In this document: one piece after another, positions 14,820 through 23,385 of the stretch
Position numbering within the stretch: the stretch's first letter is position 1
Layout: each line of letters starts with the position of its first letter
Assembly: GCA_045645985.1 (NCBI GenBank)
Contig: JAZRJV010000021.1
Coordinates: 1 to 23,456, forward strand
Length of the DNA: 23,456 bases
Reading direction: 5' to 3'
Source of the DNA: RGIG9060 sp045645985
GTDB taxonomy: Bacteria > Spirochaetota > Spirochaetia > Treponematales > Treponemataceae
The notes under the pieces: generated by a model
Databases searched by the model: none
Told to the model about the DNA's origin: nothing
What the model saw: only the letters and a program-made list of their open reading frames with translations
Position numbers and translations under genes: made by a program

Positions 14820-15623
14820 ATGCAAAAAGATGAAATAAAAAAAGAGTTTTTAGAACTCTGTAATAGACGAGTCATAAAGCGAAATGGTGATAAAATATTC
14901 CTTTCTTCTATTGACTTACCCAAGGATACTTTTGGAAGTTGGCTTAAAACAGTTGGTTCTTCAAATGTAGGTTTAGTTATTGCTGTTTTAGTAATACTTG
15001 GTGGTATATCTGTTGCTACCTTTGCTGATTTTGGAGATAATTTTTTTGCAGATATCGGAGAGGCAATTTCAGACTTTTTGGGAATATTTCAAGATTTTCA
15101 TTTAGGATTGTTTATTCCATTTCTTTTACTAGCAATTATTATTTTCTTTATTAGTAATAGTTTTTCAAGAAAAAATAATAAAAATAAAGAGTCAATTTCT
15201 TCATGTAAAAATTTTTTTTGTAATATTATTGTTTCGATTATTTTTATTCCAGTTTTTTATTTTATACATAAAGGTAATTTTGAAAAATCTAGAGAAAAAT
15301 GCTTGAAAAAAATAAAATCCAAGATGGATTTAATGGCATGTGATGGAAAATATATTGATTCTTTTTTTAGTTTTATGGAAAAGTTGAGTAATGAAGAAAT
15401 AAAACAATTATTTAAAGAAATTCTTCCTCAAGTTTTAAAAGAGAATCAAAATTCTAAGCTATATGAAAAGGATTTTAATTTTGATTATTTATATAAAAAA
15501 TCTAAAAATATTTGTAAAGAATTTGATAATAAATACATAGACGATATATCTATAAAAAAAGAAAATGAAAAAATCATTAAAGAAATTTATGATAAACAAA
15601 TAAAGAGTCTAAAGGTTTTATAA
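14820..15623 (+). CDS. Three-helix membrane protein, unknown function
   Basis: 267-aa protein. Predicted membrane helices lie at about 50-72 (NVGLVIAVLVILGGISVATF), 97-118 (GLFIPFLLLAIIIFFI) and 133-154 (CNIIVSIIFIPVFYFI). A Lys/Glu-rich helical cytoplasmic domain follows to the end (about 155-267). GGAG (14808-14811) precedes the ATG. Its stop overlaps the next ATG as TAATG, so translation is probably coupled. Family not recognised; membrane location and operon position point to a partner of the island's zinc-ribbon and SPFH proteins. Confidence 0.8.
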   Translation: MQKDEIKKEFLELCNRRVIKRNGDKIFLSSIDLPKDTFGSWLKTVGSSNVGLVIAVLVILGGISVATFADFGDNFFADIGEAISDFLGIFQDFHLGLFIPFLLLAIIIFFISNSFSRKNNKNKESISSCKNFFCNIIVSIIFIPVFYFIHKGNFEKSREKCLKKIKSKMDLMACDGKYIDSFFSFMEKLSNEEIKQLFKEILPQVLKENQNSKLYEKDFNFDYLYKKSKNICKEFDNKYIDDISIKKENEKIIKEIYDKQIKSLKVL

Positions 15624-15874
15624 TGGCAAACTTTTATTGTGAATATTGTGGAGTTAAATTTCCGAGCATACAGGCTTTGACTGGTACAAGTTGTTATCAT
15701 CATCCTGCAGGATGTAACAAAGGAAAACACAAGTTGTATGAAGGTTCAGAAAAATCTCAATACACTTGCAAATATTGTGGTGCAAAGTTTGCATCCTTGC
15801 AGACACTTTGTGGAACAACTTGTACTCGCCATCCAAGCGGAGTTGGTAAAGGGAAACATTCACCTGCGTTGTAA
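15623..15874 (+). CDS. Small protein with two C2H2-like zinc fingers
   Basis: 83-aa protein made almost entirely of two similar units. Unit 1 has CEYCG (Cys6, Cys9), then SIQALTGTSC (Cys24), HHP and KGKH. Unit 2 has CKYCGAKFASLQTLCGTTC, RHP and KGKH. Each offers two Cys plus Cys/His ligands for one zinc. The spacing between the second and third ligand and the conserved HP-x-G-x-x-KGKH tail make it a bacterial C2H2-like finger and not a classical eukaryotic one. Binding target unknown (nucleic acid or protein). AAAGG before the overlapping TAATG is the ribosome site. Confidence 0.87.
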   Translation: MANFYCEYCGVKFPSIQALTGTSCYHHPAGCNKGKHKLYEGSEKSQYTCKYCGAKFASLQTLCGTTCTRHPSGVGKGKHSPAL

Positions 15875-15906
15875 GGGCGTGGCGGGAAGATAAGGAGAAC
15901 TTTGAC

Positions 15907-16221
15907 ATGGATGAATTATCAAAATCATTAGAAGAAACCAAAAACGAAAATGAACGCAATGTTTTAGATGCACGAGAATCCCTAAAAGGTACTCTTCATA
16001 TAGAACACATAAACATTGGTTCAAAAAGTGAATGTGATGCTGCTTTTTTGTATTTACAAAATTCTGATGTAGAAAAAGTAAAACTTAAATTCAAAGATTC
16101 TCCTTTATTTAGTATTCAAGAGTTTTTGCCATATAAAGAACTTTTTGTGGAATGTAAAGGTAAAACAGATTCCATTACAGGAACATTTATTATCGATGAA
16201 ATTAATAGGAGTGAAATTTGA
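15907..16221 (+). CDS. Hypothetical protein coupled to the caspase-like protease
   Basis: 104-aa soluble protein with a charged N-terminal helix (about 1-30) followed by alternating strands (TLHIEHINIG, KVKLKF, ELFVECKG, TGTFIIDEI), suggesting a small beta or alpha/beta domain. AAGGAG lies 5' of the ATG at 15907. Its TGA stop overlaps the TTG start of the next gene by 4 bp, so the two products are likely made together and may interact. No family recognised. Confidence 0.72.
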   Translation: MDELSKSLEETKNENERNVLDARESLKGTLHIEHINIGSKSECDAAFLYLQNSDVEKVKLKFKDSPLFSIQEFLPYKELFVECKGKTDSITGTFIIDEINRSEI

Positions 16222-17786
16222 ATTTTTGCGAAGAATGTGGAGCGAAATTAACTCCTAACACAAGATTTTGCGAAGAATGTGGAAGTCCTATAACTCAATA
16301 CGAAAACACAGTTGAATCTGCGAAAGATTTTAATATTTCCGATTATTTAACAGTTTTTCAAAGTTCAAGTTGGACATCAGATTTTGTTTCTATGATTGAT
16401 GATTGTGATGATGAAATAGGACTTATTTTTACTAATATTCAACTTCTTTCAAATGAGCTTTCTGTTTCTGAACATGAATTATTAGAATTGATTGCAGATT
16501 TTATTTCTGAAAGACAAAAACATGGAATTTCCTATTTTCTTTTAGATGTTTCAAACAATGTGATAAATACAAAAGTAAAAGATGTTGATTCTCACATTTC
16601 ACTTTTAGAAAAAGTTGTGCATGAAAAATGTCCAATATATTTGTTTATTTTGGGTAGCGATAAAATTATTCCTGTTGAATATTACGAAGATAAAACTCGC
16701 CTGGATAATAATATTTCTTCTGATTTACCTTATGCTATATTAAGTAACTCATCACCATGGAAAAACAAAAAATACGATTTTAAGAATAGCATGAGAGTTG
16801 GAAGATTGCCAACTTTTAAAAATGAATCTTTCAATGATTTTAAAACTTATTTTGAAAATATCAAATTTTGTACTGTAAAAGTAGATAAAATTGAAGAAGT
16901 TGGAATTTCTGCTAAAGCATGGGAAAACCCTTCGAATTTTGTATTTAGTTCTATAAGTAATAATAAAGTTTTTACAGCGCCTAAGTTAGAACCAAGTTCT
17001 GTAATTCAAAATATTGGAACTGAAAAAAATCTTTTGTATTTTAATCTTCATGGAGCAGAAGATACAGATGCATGTGATTGGTACGGTCAAGAAAAAGATA
17101 ATTATCCATCTGCTTTTTCTCCTTCTAATATCTTAAAGCAAAACTCATTATATATTCTTGGTGTAGAAGCCTGTTATGGAGCTCGTTACATAAACTATAA
17201 AAAGGAACAATCAATTTTGCTATCAGCTATCACATCAAAATGTTTAGGTTTCTTAGGTTCAAGTAAAATAGCTTATGGAGAGCCAAAAACTACAGATATT
17301 TTTGCGGCTGATATAATGGTTGGAACATATCTAAAATCTGTAAAAAAAGGATTATCAATAGGAGAAGCCTTTGCAGTTGCGCGAACTGAATTAACATCAA
17401 AAAGAAAATTGAATCCACCAGATAAAAAAACTCTTCTAGAGTTTTCTCTTTATGGAGACCCATCTTTTAGATTCGGTGAAAACTCAAATCAAAAATCCTT
17501 TGTAGCTCAAAAATCAATTACAAAATTACATATTCCAATGCCAGATGTCCTTGGTGCTGTAAATTTAGAAATTGCAAAAGTCAACGAAAAAATTGAATCA
17601 ATAGTAAATAACAGCATTTATTCAAATTATCCAGAATTTAATGGAATAAAACCTATTATTTACAAAGATACTAGCGATGGAACTTACAGTGCAGTTTACA
17701 AAAAAGATAATGAAAAATTCGTTCAAATAATAGATGCGTATTTTAGCGAAGACGGACAAATATTAAGAGCATATGTTTCTAAATAA
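16218..17786 (+). CDS. Zinc-ribbon caspase-like protease (C25/gingipain-type fold)
   Basis: 522-aa protein. An N-terminal zinc ribbon (Cys4, Cys7, Cys18, Cys21) precedes a helical region and a caspase-hemoglobinase-fold peptidase domain (about 85-420). The likely dyad is His278 in LLYFNLHGAED and Cys319 in GVEACYGAR, each after a hydrophobic strand. SIGEAFAVAR and LEFSLYGDPSFRF downstream are typical of C25-type domains. No signal peptide is present, so it acts inside the cell, unlike secreted gingipains. The start is TTG at 16218, with AGGAG at 16207-16211, overlapping the previous stop. Intracellular caspase-like proteases are often effectors of bacterial defence and cell-death systems. The C-terminal 100 residues are unassigned. 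Substrate unknown. Confidence 0.85.
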   Translation: MNFCEECGAKLTPNTRFCEECGSPITQYENTVESAKDFNISDYLTVFQSSSWTSDFVSMIDDCDDEIGLIFTNIQLLSNELSVSEHELLELIADFISERQKHGISYFLLDVSNNVINTKVKDVDSHISLLEKVVHEKCPIYLFILGSDKIIPVEYYEDKTRLDNNISSDLPYAILSNSSPWKNKKYDFKNSMRVGRLPTFKNESFNDFKTYFENIKFCTVKVDKIEEVGISAKAWENPSNFVFSSISNNKVFTAPKLEPSSVIQNIGTEKNLLYFNLHGAEDTDACDWYGQEKDNYPSAFSPSNILKQNSLYILGVEACYGARYINYKKEQSILLSAITSKCLGFLGSSKIAYGEPKTTDIFAADIMVGTYLKSVKKGLSIGEAFAVARTELTSKRKLNPPDKKTLLEFSLYGDPSFRFGENSNQKSFVAQKSITKLHIPMPDVLGAVNLEIAKVNEKIESIVNNSIYSNYPEFNGIKPIIYKDTSDGTYSAVYKKDNEKFVQIIDAYFSEDGQILRAYVSK

Positions 17787-17799
17787 TATGGAGGAAAAT

Positions 17800-19659
17800 A
17801 TGAAAACTTGTAACAAATGTGGAAATGAAGTAAAAGACGAAGCAAAATTTTGCGGAAAATGCGGAAATAAATTTGAGGTACAAACACAAGTACCAACAAG
17901 TACTGATGGAGTAACTTGTTCAAAGTGTGGAAATATTGTTGCAGTTGGTAAAAAGTTTTGTGGAAAATGTGGTAACAAGTTAGAACAAATAAATGAAGTT
18001 TCAATTATCTCAGGTCATATTCAGTGGAATATAATTCCTGGGCAAGTTGCTCTTAAAATCACAGAAGAAGATATTAACAGTTATGGAAAAGTTTCTGGTG
18101 TAAATATTCAAGATGGTGTAAAAGCACTTTTCTTTGTTGAAGGTAAATTTATTGCAGAACTTGAAAGCGGTTCTTATTCATTTAAGGAATTTGGAGTTGG
18201 TGCAAAATCTGTTCTTGCTAAACTTTCTGATTTCTTTTTAGGTGTGAATAAACAAAATGCAGAAAAGGCTGGTATTCATAATAAAAAATGTTTGCCTATT
18301 ACAGTTGTTCTTGTAAGAGATGTTGAATTTCCCCTTGCTTATGAATTTAAAAACAAACGAATTGGAAATCTTTCAAAAGATGTTGCATTGCACATTCTTG
18401 TAAAAATTACAAATATCAATGAATTTTATAAAAATCATTTATTAGATAGAAAGTTTGTTTCTTTTAATACAATGTCAGAATTGTTAGCTAGTTCTGTTTC
18501 TAGAGTTTTGGATGAAAAACTACCAACATTTGAATCTGAAGATTTTTATGTACAATCTGAAATTTTGAAAACAGAATTTAACAAAGCATTAAATTATGCA
18601 TATACATATATAACTGTTTCAAAAATTATTTCTTTTAGTACATCAAGTGAAGCTCTTGGACAAATTGAACAACTAAAAGAAGAACTCTATGTTGCAGAAT
18701 TAGAACTTGAGCAATTAACAAATAGAAATCATTTCTTAAATAGATTAAATGACGAAAAAAATCAACAAGAATTAAGACAAGCTCAAAGCCAAGCAGATTT
18801 TAGAGCTGCAATGGATAAAATTGACCAGCAAAATCTTTTAGCAGAAGATGAAAAAGATAAATTCGCCCTTATGCTTGAAGCACAAAGAATTATTCGAACT
18901 GCTCAAGCACAAGAAGAAGTTGATGTTGCAATTGGTCAAATTAGAAAAACAGAATTACTTAGAGAAGAGGAAATTTCTGTTCTAGAAAGTCAAATAGCAC
19001 ATAGAGCTGAATTACAAAATTTATCAGATACTCAACAAATTCAACTTGCTACTATTCAAAATGAAAAAATCTTGGATAAGGAAAAACTTGATTGGGAACT
19101 TCAAATTGGAAATGTACGATTTGAAAATCAGTTAAATAGAGAAAAATTACAAGCAGAAACTGAACTTGAAATCAAGCGTAAAAAACAAGAATCTAAACTT
19201 GAAATTATGCGTGAATTGCAAAATATTCGCCAAGAAAGAGAAAACGCAGAACATCAACGAACTGTAGAGTTAAAGAAGATGGAATTAGATGCTTATGCCG
19301 GAATGAGTGTTGAACAAATTATGGCTATCAATCCTAATATAAGTCCAGAAGCTGCAAAGGCTCTTGCAGAAAAATTTAAGGGAGAACATCTCCAAAGTCA
19401 AGTTGAAATGGCAAATCAACAAAAAGAAGAAATGCGTTCTTTTATGGAACAACAAATGGCTTTAATGCGAGAAATGGTTTCTGGAACAAAAGAAACAAGT
19501 CAACTTCACGAAGAAAGATACACTGATGTTATGAAGACAACCATTAAAGCTGTTGCAGGCGCTGCTGGACTACAACCAGCAATTTGTAGATGTTTAAGAT
19601 GTGGAGCAGAAAATCCAACTGGAACAAAGTTTTGTTCTGAATGTGGGGAGGGAATGTAA
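17800..19659 (+). CDS. Zinc-ribbon SPFH/Band-7-like protein with coiled coil
   Basis: 619-aa protein. Two N-terminal zinc ribbons (Cys4/7/18/21 and Cys40/43/54/57) come first. An SPFH/Band 7-like domain (about 65-290, beginning HIQWNIIPGQVALKITEED) and a long charged coiled coil (about 290-500) follow, then a helical PEAAKALAEKF segment and a C-terminal zinc ribbon (Cys598/601/612/615). This order is like Bacillus subtilis YdjI, an SPFH protein of the pspA-ydjGHI membrane-stress locus. It has no membrane helix, so it probably scaffolds at the membrane through partners. GGAGG (17790-17794) lies 5 bp before ATG 17800; an upstream in-frame ATG at 17773 would overlap the previous gene. Confidence 0.87.
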   Translation: MKTCNKCGNEVKDEAKFCGKCGNKFEVQTQVPTSTDGVTCSKCGNIVAVGKKFCGKCGNKLEQINEVSIISGHIQWNIIPGQVALKITEEDINSYGKVSGVNIQDGVKALFFVEGKFIAELESGSYSFKEFGVGAKSVLAKLSDFFLGVNKQNAEKAGIHNKKCLPITVVLVRDVEFPLAYEFKNKRIGNLSKDVALHILVKITNINEFYKNHLLDRKFVSFNTMSELLASSVSRVLDEKLPTFESEDFYVQSEILKTEFNKALNYAYTYITVSKIISFSTSSEALGQIEQLKEELYVAELELEQLTNRNHFLNRLNDEKNQQELRQAQSQADFRAAMDKIDQQNLLAEDEKDKFALMLEAQRIIRTAQAQEEVDVAIGQIRKTELLREEEISVLESQIAHRAELQNLSDTQQIQLATIQNEKILDKEKLDWELQIGNVRFENQLNREKLQAETELEIKRKKQESKLEIMRELQNIRQERENAEHQRTVELKKMELDAYAGMSVEQIMAINPNISPEAAKALAEKFKGEHLQSQVEMANQQKEEMRSFMEQQMALMREMVSGTKETSQLHEERYTDVMKTTIKAVAGAAGLQPAICRCLRCGAENPTGTKFCSECGEGM

Positions 19660-20121
19660 ATGGGAGTTGAAAGAAATATTTTGCGAAGTGATTTTTTTGT
19701 TCGTGAAAAAATTGATAAGCCAATAAATTATATTGGTATTTGGTGGCTAAGACTTGTTATTACAAAGAAGATTTATAAAGAATTAAGTAAAAAATATTCA
19801 TTAGAAAGAAATACTTTTCAATATGAATTAGAAACAACAAACTTTGGGCAATATTATAGAATAAAAAATAAAAAAATTTTAATTTGGTTTGGGTACGATT
19901 ATTCATCAATTGTAAACATGACAATAAAATCTCCGAACAATTTTTTTATAGCATATTATTCGAGTAAAAATATAAATCAAGATTTTATAGAGATACAAAG
20001 ATTCAGAAGAACTGGATATAAAAAAACTAACGAAAATTGGTATTACAAAAAAATAAATAAAATTAATACAAAAGTGATACTTGATGAAATAAATAATTTA
20101 TTAGAAAACAAAGGAATATAA
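19660..20121 (+). CDS. Hypothetical basic protein
   Basis: 153-aa protein starting directly after the SPFH gene stop, with GGGGAGGG (19645-19652) as ribosome site. It is rich in Lys, Tyr, Asn and Ile, and probably mixed alpha/beta: IGIWWLRLVITKKIYKEL near the start, strands KILIWFGYDY and NFFIAYYSS in the middle, and a C-terminal helix. No signal peptide or catalytic motif. It precedes the nuclease-like gene by 11 bp, suggesting paired function. Family not recognised. Confidence 0.7.
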   Translation: MGVERNILRSDFFVREKIDKPINYIGIWWLRLVITKKIYKELSKKYSLERNTFQYELETTNFGQYYRIKNKKILIWFGYDYSSIVNMTIKSPNNFFIAYYSSKNINQDFIEIQRFRRTGYKKTNENWYYKKINKINTKVILDEINNLLENKGI

Positions 20122-20132
20122 AAATAAAAAAA

Positions 20133-21065
20133 ATGAGTATACATGAAACAACTGTAACGGAATTGTTAAGTTCATTTTTAAACGAAGAGCCAAAATATAT
20201 AAGGGAAGAAGTTGTCAACTTTTTAATTAACAGAAATGGACAGAATTTTTCTTTTGAAGATTTTACCACTTTCACAGATCAAGGAAAATATGGAAGTAAT
20301 GAAATAAATTTAGCTCCAGATATTGTATTTGAAGGAAAAGATGCGCTTATCTTTATTGAAATAAAAATAAATAATACCCCATTGGAAGATTCTCAAAAAT
20401 CTACAGATGAAAATAATCCAAATACTTATATTGGTATGTTAAAAAAATCAGAGAAACAAAAGACAGCTTTATTTTTTTTAGTTCCATCTAATTATGCTTA
20501 TAAAGATGAAATTCCTAATAAAGATAATATAATCACATGGCGGGAACTTGGTGAATTTATTCAAGAACAAGAATTTGATAATCAAATATTAAGAAGAATA
20601 GTGTCTTTAACATCAGATTATGACTTTTCTCACAAAATTGAAGAAGCTAGTGATACAGATATGCAATATTTAATATATGATATTGATTGCTTATCTCGAA
20701 TAAATCGAATTCATAGACGACTAAAAAAAATATTAAATGGATCTGAATGTGAAACTAAATATTTCAAAGATAAGCAAAAGATAAAAAATTATTGTCACGA
20801 CCCAAATGAAAATAATCCATACAATAATAAATCTTGTATAGTAGAAGGAAAATATAATTGTAATGATGCTTTTGGTTTAGTCGTTTTTTCAGGTTCCCCT
20901 TACATTTATCTTGATACGGGTAGAAAATTATCTTCTGTTGAAAATCTAAAATCAAAGTTCAACAATGGAACTAATTTGTATAAAGTTTGTGAATTAAATA
21001 CACCTATTAAAGATGCTATAAATGAGTTAAACAAGTTGATAAATACTTATGAAGGAGAAATCTAA
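20133..21065 (+). CDS. PD-(D/E)XK nuclease-like protein
   Basis: 310-aa soluble protein. The core APDIVFEGKDALIFIEIKI gives Asp63, Glu76 and Lys78 in the PD-(D/E)XK arrangement, followed by a helix with Gln and Tyr (DSQKS...NTY) and a strand TALFFLVPS. This matches the PD-(D/E)XK superfamily members commonly seen in defence islands. An acidic N-terminal helix (TELLSSFLNEEPKYIREE) is also usual there. The C-terminal half is unassigned. The ribosome site is poor (AAAGGA is about 18 bp away), so translation may depend on coupling. DNA cleavage is inferred from the motif. Confidence 0.78.
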   Translation: MSIHETTVTELLSSFLNEEPKYIREEVVNFLINRNGQNFSFEDFTTFTDQGKYGSNEINLAPDIVFEGKDALIFIEIKINNTPLEDSQKSTDENNPNTYIGMLKKSEKQKTALFFLVPSNYAYKDEIPNKDNIITWRELGEFIQEQEFDNQILRRIVSLTSDYDFSHKIEEASDTDMQYLIYDIDCLSRINRIHRRLKKILNGSECETKYFKDKQKIKNYCHDPNENNPYNNKSCIVEGKYNCNDAFGLVVFSGSPYIYLDTGRKLSSVENLKSKFNNGTNLYKVCELNTPIKDAINELNKLINTYEGEI

Positions 21066-21066
21066 C

Positions 21067-21334
21067 ATGACAGTAAAATGTACAAACTGTAACAAAGAAC
21101 AAGAGTATAATGAAAAAAATAAATTTTGTGAGATGTGTGGAACAAGATTACCACAAACAAAACAATGTATACAATGTAATGAAGAAATATCTATAGAAGC
21201 AAACTTTTGTAGCTGGATATGGAATTTCTATTTGTGATAAAGCAATTGTAAAGTATAGTGATTTAAATTTTAATGATGTCAACTTCCCTATGCATAAAAC
21301 TTGGCGAACAAAAATAATAAACTGTGGAAAGTAA
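21067..21334 (+). pseudogene. Decayed zinc-ribbon gene fused to a foreign gene tail
   Basis: From ATG 21067 (AAGGAG 11 bp before) it reads a double zinc-ribbon start that matches the gene at 22984, through EEISIEANFCS. Then similarity stops and the frame ends at 21237. In a different frame, 21212-21331 reads AGYGISICDKAIVKYSDLNF and a further 20 codons to TAA at 21332-21334. That tail looks like the C-terminus of some gene and has no partner upstream. The picture is a deletion or recombination joint at about 21212 that removed the rest of both genes. If translated, the product would be 56 aa with an incomplete second ribbon. Confidence 0.7.
21124..21212 (+). repeat. Paralogous repeat copy 1 (partner at 23047-23135)
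   Basis: 89 bp aligning without gaps to 23047-23135, with about 10 differences by hand. Both encode FCEMCGT(R/K)LPQTK...EISIEANFCS. The pair lies in direct orientation about 1.9 kb apart, flanking the membrane/zinc-ribbon gene. Confidence 0.88.
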
Positions 21335-21391
21335 ATGGACAAAAACGCTTTCCATTTTAATGTTGCTTTTTTAAGAAAGGAGAAACCTACT

Positions 21392-22972
21392 ATGACAAAA
21401 AAAAATAAAAAAATACTTTACAGTTTTGTAAGCATCTTTTTTTTACTCTTATTTACTTCCTGCACAACAAGATTTGGTGGTATTGATGGTGCAGGTATAG
21501 AATTATCTCTTGGATATATTATTGGGAATAGTATTTTAGGTAGTATTGTATTTATACTAAGTATACTCATTATATTAGGTCTAAAATATAATCGAGAAAG
21601 TCAAAGTTGGATAGGAAACTTTGTGTATATATTTGGAATTTTTGTATCAATTTTTTTATTTATATTGCCTTTCTTTTTTTCTACTATTCCTAGTGGATTA
21701 AAAAATCTTTTTTGGTTAAAAGCATTAACGAGTTCTTTTATCTTATGTATTGTTATTTCTATTTTGATAAGTTGTGAAAAGTTTAATTTTTTTGAGATAT
21801 TTATTTTCTATATAGTTAATTGCGCTATTGAAATTATTGGCCTTATTTATAGTGGAGAAGGTAGTTTATATATAAGTAAGTTATGGTCATTTAGCCATCT
21901 AGTAGTTCTATACAATTTATTTTGTTTGATAATTGGTTATCATGTATCAAAGAGATCTAAGGTTATTAACGGATTCTTTAAACATTTTTGGGGTGCTATT
22001 TTTGCTATTGGTTATGGAAGTATAGGCTTTTTACCTTTAATTTTAGAAATTCCCAAGAATATTTGGGGGTATATATTACTTGTAGGTTTTGTAATAGGGT
22101 GTATCTTTTATAAGATATTTTCAGAGGTAACAGAGAAAAAATACAACCTTTATCTTGAACAAGAAAAAAAGGAAAAAGAATTTTTTGACAATTTAACTTC
22201 CAAAAAAAATGAAATAAAAACAAAAATTACAAAAAAAAGAGGATGTCCTCAATACGATAAAACAATAGAATCTATTGATAAAGCAGAATCTGTTGAAGAA
22301 ATTGATAAACTTTTTTCAGAATGGTATACTTATGAGTTAAAACATACATTCTGTCCCATTTGTAATATGGAACTAAATGATAATGCAAAATATTGTAATT
22401 ATTGTTATGTGTCATTAGATCAACCATATCCAATCTGTCCTGAATGTGGAAAAAAAATAGATTATATAAGTGAAGAAAAATGTTCAAATTGTGATTTTGA
22501 ATGGAATGAATTTCTAGAAAATAAATTGAAAGACAGAGAAAAATATGATGTATTAAAGTTTGAAATGGAGCAGAGTTTATTTAGTGAAGGTTATTTTCAA
22601 AGTGGTCATTTAGAAGATGTATACAAATATGATAAAAATAACAAAAAAAATTATTTTAGTCTAAATGATCCGATATGTGCAAAAGGTATTGTACATTTCA
22701 AAAAAGATAATAATAAAATATTTTACCTTTATTCTCCCAAATTATTTTCTGATACTTACAAAGAATATAATGCAAAAGTTGAAAAAGAAGCTTTAGAAAA
22801 AAAACTAAGAGAAGAACAAGCAGAAAAAGAAAGAAAATTAGAAGAAGAGAAACAAATTCGCAAAGAAAAAAAAGAACAAGAATTAAAGAAAAGAATTGAA
22901 GAGAAACTAAAATTAAAAAAACAAGAATATGCAAAAAAAGTATCTGAACAAACAGGAATAATTTTTGATTAA
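21392..22972 (+). CDS. Polytopic membrane protein with zinc ribbons and coiled coil
   Basis: 526 aa from ATG 21392, which follows AAAGGAG (21376-21382); an earlier in-frame ATG at 21335 lacks a ribosome site. The N-terminus has a hydrophobic segment ending LLLFTSC, a possible lipobox (Cys24). About six further membrane helices follow, to about residue 250. Two zinc-ribbon-like units come next (FCPICNMEL...YCNYC and ICPECGKK...CSNC, about 320-367). A highly charged C-terminal coiled coil (about 465-520, EKKLREEQAEKERKLEEEK) ends the protein. This combination of membrane domain, zinc ribbon and coil suggests a membrane-bound scaffold or sensor that could contact the SPFH protein. Family not recognised. 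Confidence 0.82.
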   Translation: MTKKNKKILYSFVSIFFLLLFTSCTTRFGGIDGAGIELSLGYIIGNSILGSIVFILSILIILGLKYNRESQSWIGNFVYIFGIFVSIFLFILPFFFSTIPSGLKNLFWLKALTSSFILCIVISILISCEKFNFFEIFIFYIVNCAIEIIGLIYSGEGSLYISKLWSFSHLVVLYNLFCLIIGYHVSKRSKVINGFFKHFWGAIFAIGYGSIGFLPLILEIPKNIWGYILLVGFVIGCIFYKIFSEVTEKKYNLYLEQEKKEKEFFDNLTSKKNEIKTKITKKRGCPQYDKTIESIDKAESVEEIDKLFSEWYTYELKHTFCPICNMELNDNAKYCNYCYVSLDQPYPICPECGKKIDYISEEKCSNCDFEWNEFLENKLKDREKYDVLKFEMEQSLFSEGYFQSGHLEDVYKYDKNNKKNYFSLNDPICAKGIVHFKKDNNKIFYLYSPKLFSDTYKEYNAKVEKEALEKKLREEQAEKERKLEEEKQIRKEKKEQELKKRIEEKLKLKKQEYAKKVSEQTGIIFD

Positions 22973-22983
22973 GGGTGAAAAAA

Positions 22984-23385
22984 ATGATTGTAAAATGCAT
23001 AAAACCAGGCTGTAATAATGAACAAGAATATAAAAAAGGAGAACCTTTTTGTGAGATGTGTGGAACAAAATTACCACAAACAAAGAATTGTATAGACTGT
23101 GGTAAAGAAATATCAATAGAAGCAAACTTTTGTAGTGCATGTGGAATAAAACAAAATGAAGCAACATGTAAATTACAGAGTTCTGGCTTTCATATGGGAA
23201 ATGATAATATCATACAAGGTGATTTTAACGCAGTTGGTAAAAAAGAAGATTATCATATTGCTGGTAGTGCAACAATCATTAAAAACGATGATGAAACAAA
23301 AAAGATAAGTGAGTGTAGTCTTACCCCAAAAATTGACCAAAATCAAGGCGAGTTTTTCATACTCTTAAGTTTACTTTTGAATTGA
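22984..23385 (+). CDS. Double zinc-ribbon protein, 3' end replaced by an IS
   Basis: 133-aa reading frame. The ribosome site AAGGGTG lies just before ATG 22984; a GTG at 22975 is in frame but would include that site. Two zinc ribbons (CIKPGCNNEQEY...FCEMCG and CIDCGKEI...FCSACG) are followed by a beta-rich stretch (GFHMGNDNIIQGDFNAVGKK, then YHIAGSATIIKNDDETKK). From about 23314 on, the frame runs into the end of an IS3-family element, so the last 20-odd residues (from about SLTPKID) are IS-derived. The native protein was probably longer. It is a paralogue of the decayed gene at 21067. Confidence 0.78.
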   Translation: MIVKCIKPGCNNEQEYKKGEPFCEMCGTKLPQTKNCIDCGKEISIEANFCSACGIKQNEATCKLQSSGFHMGNDNIIQGDFNAVGKKEDYHIAGSATIIKNDDETKKISECSLTPKIDQNQGEFFILLSLLLN

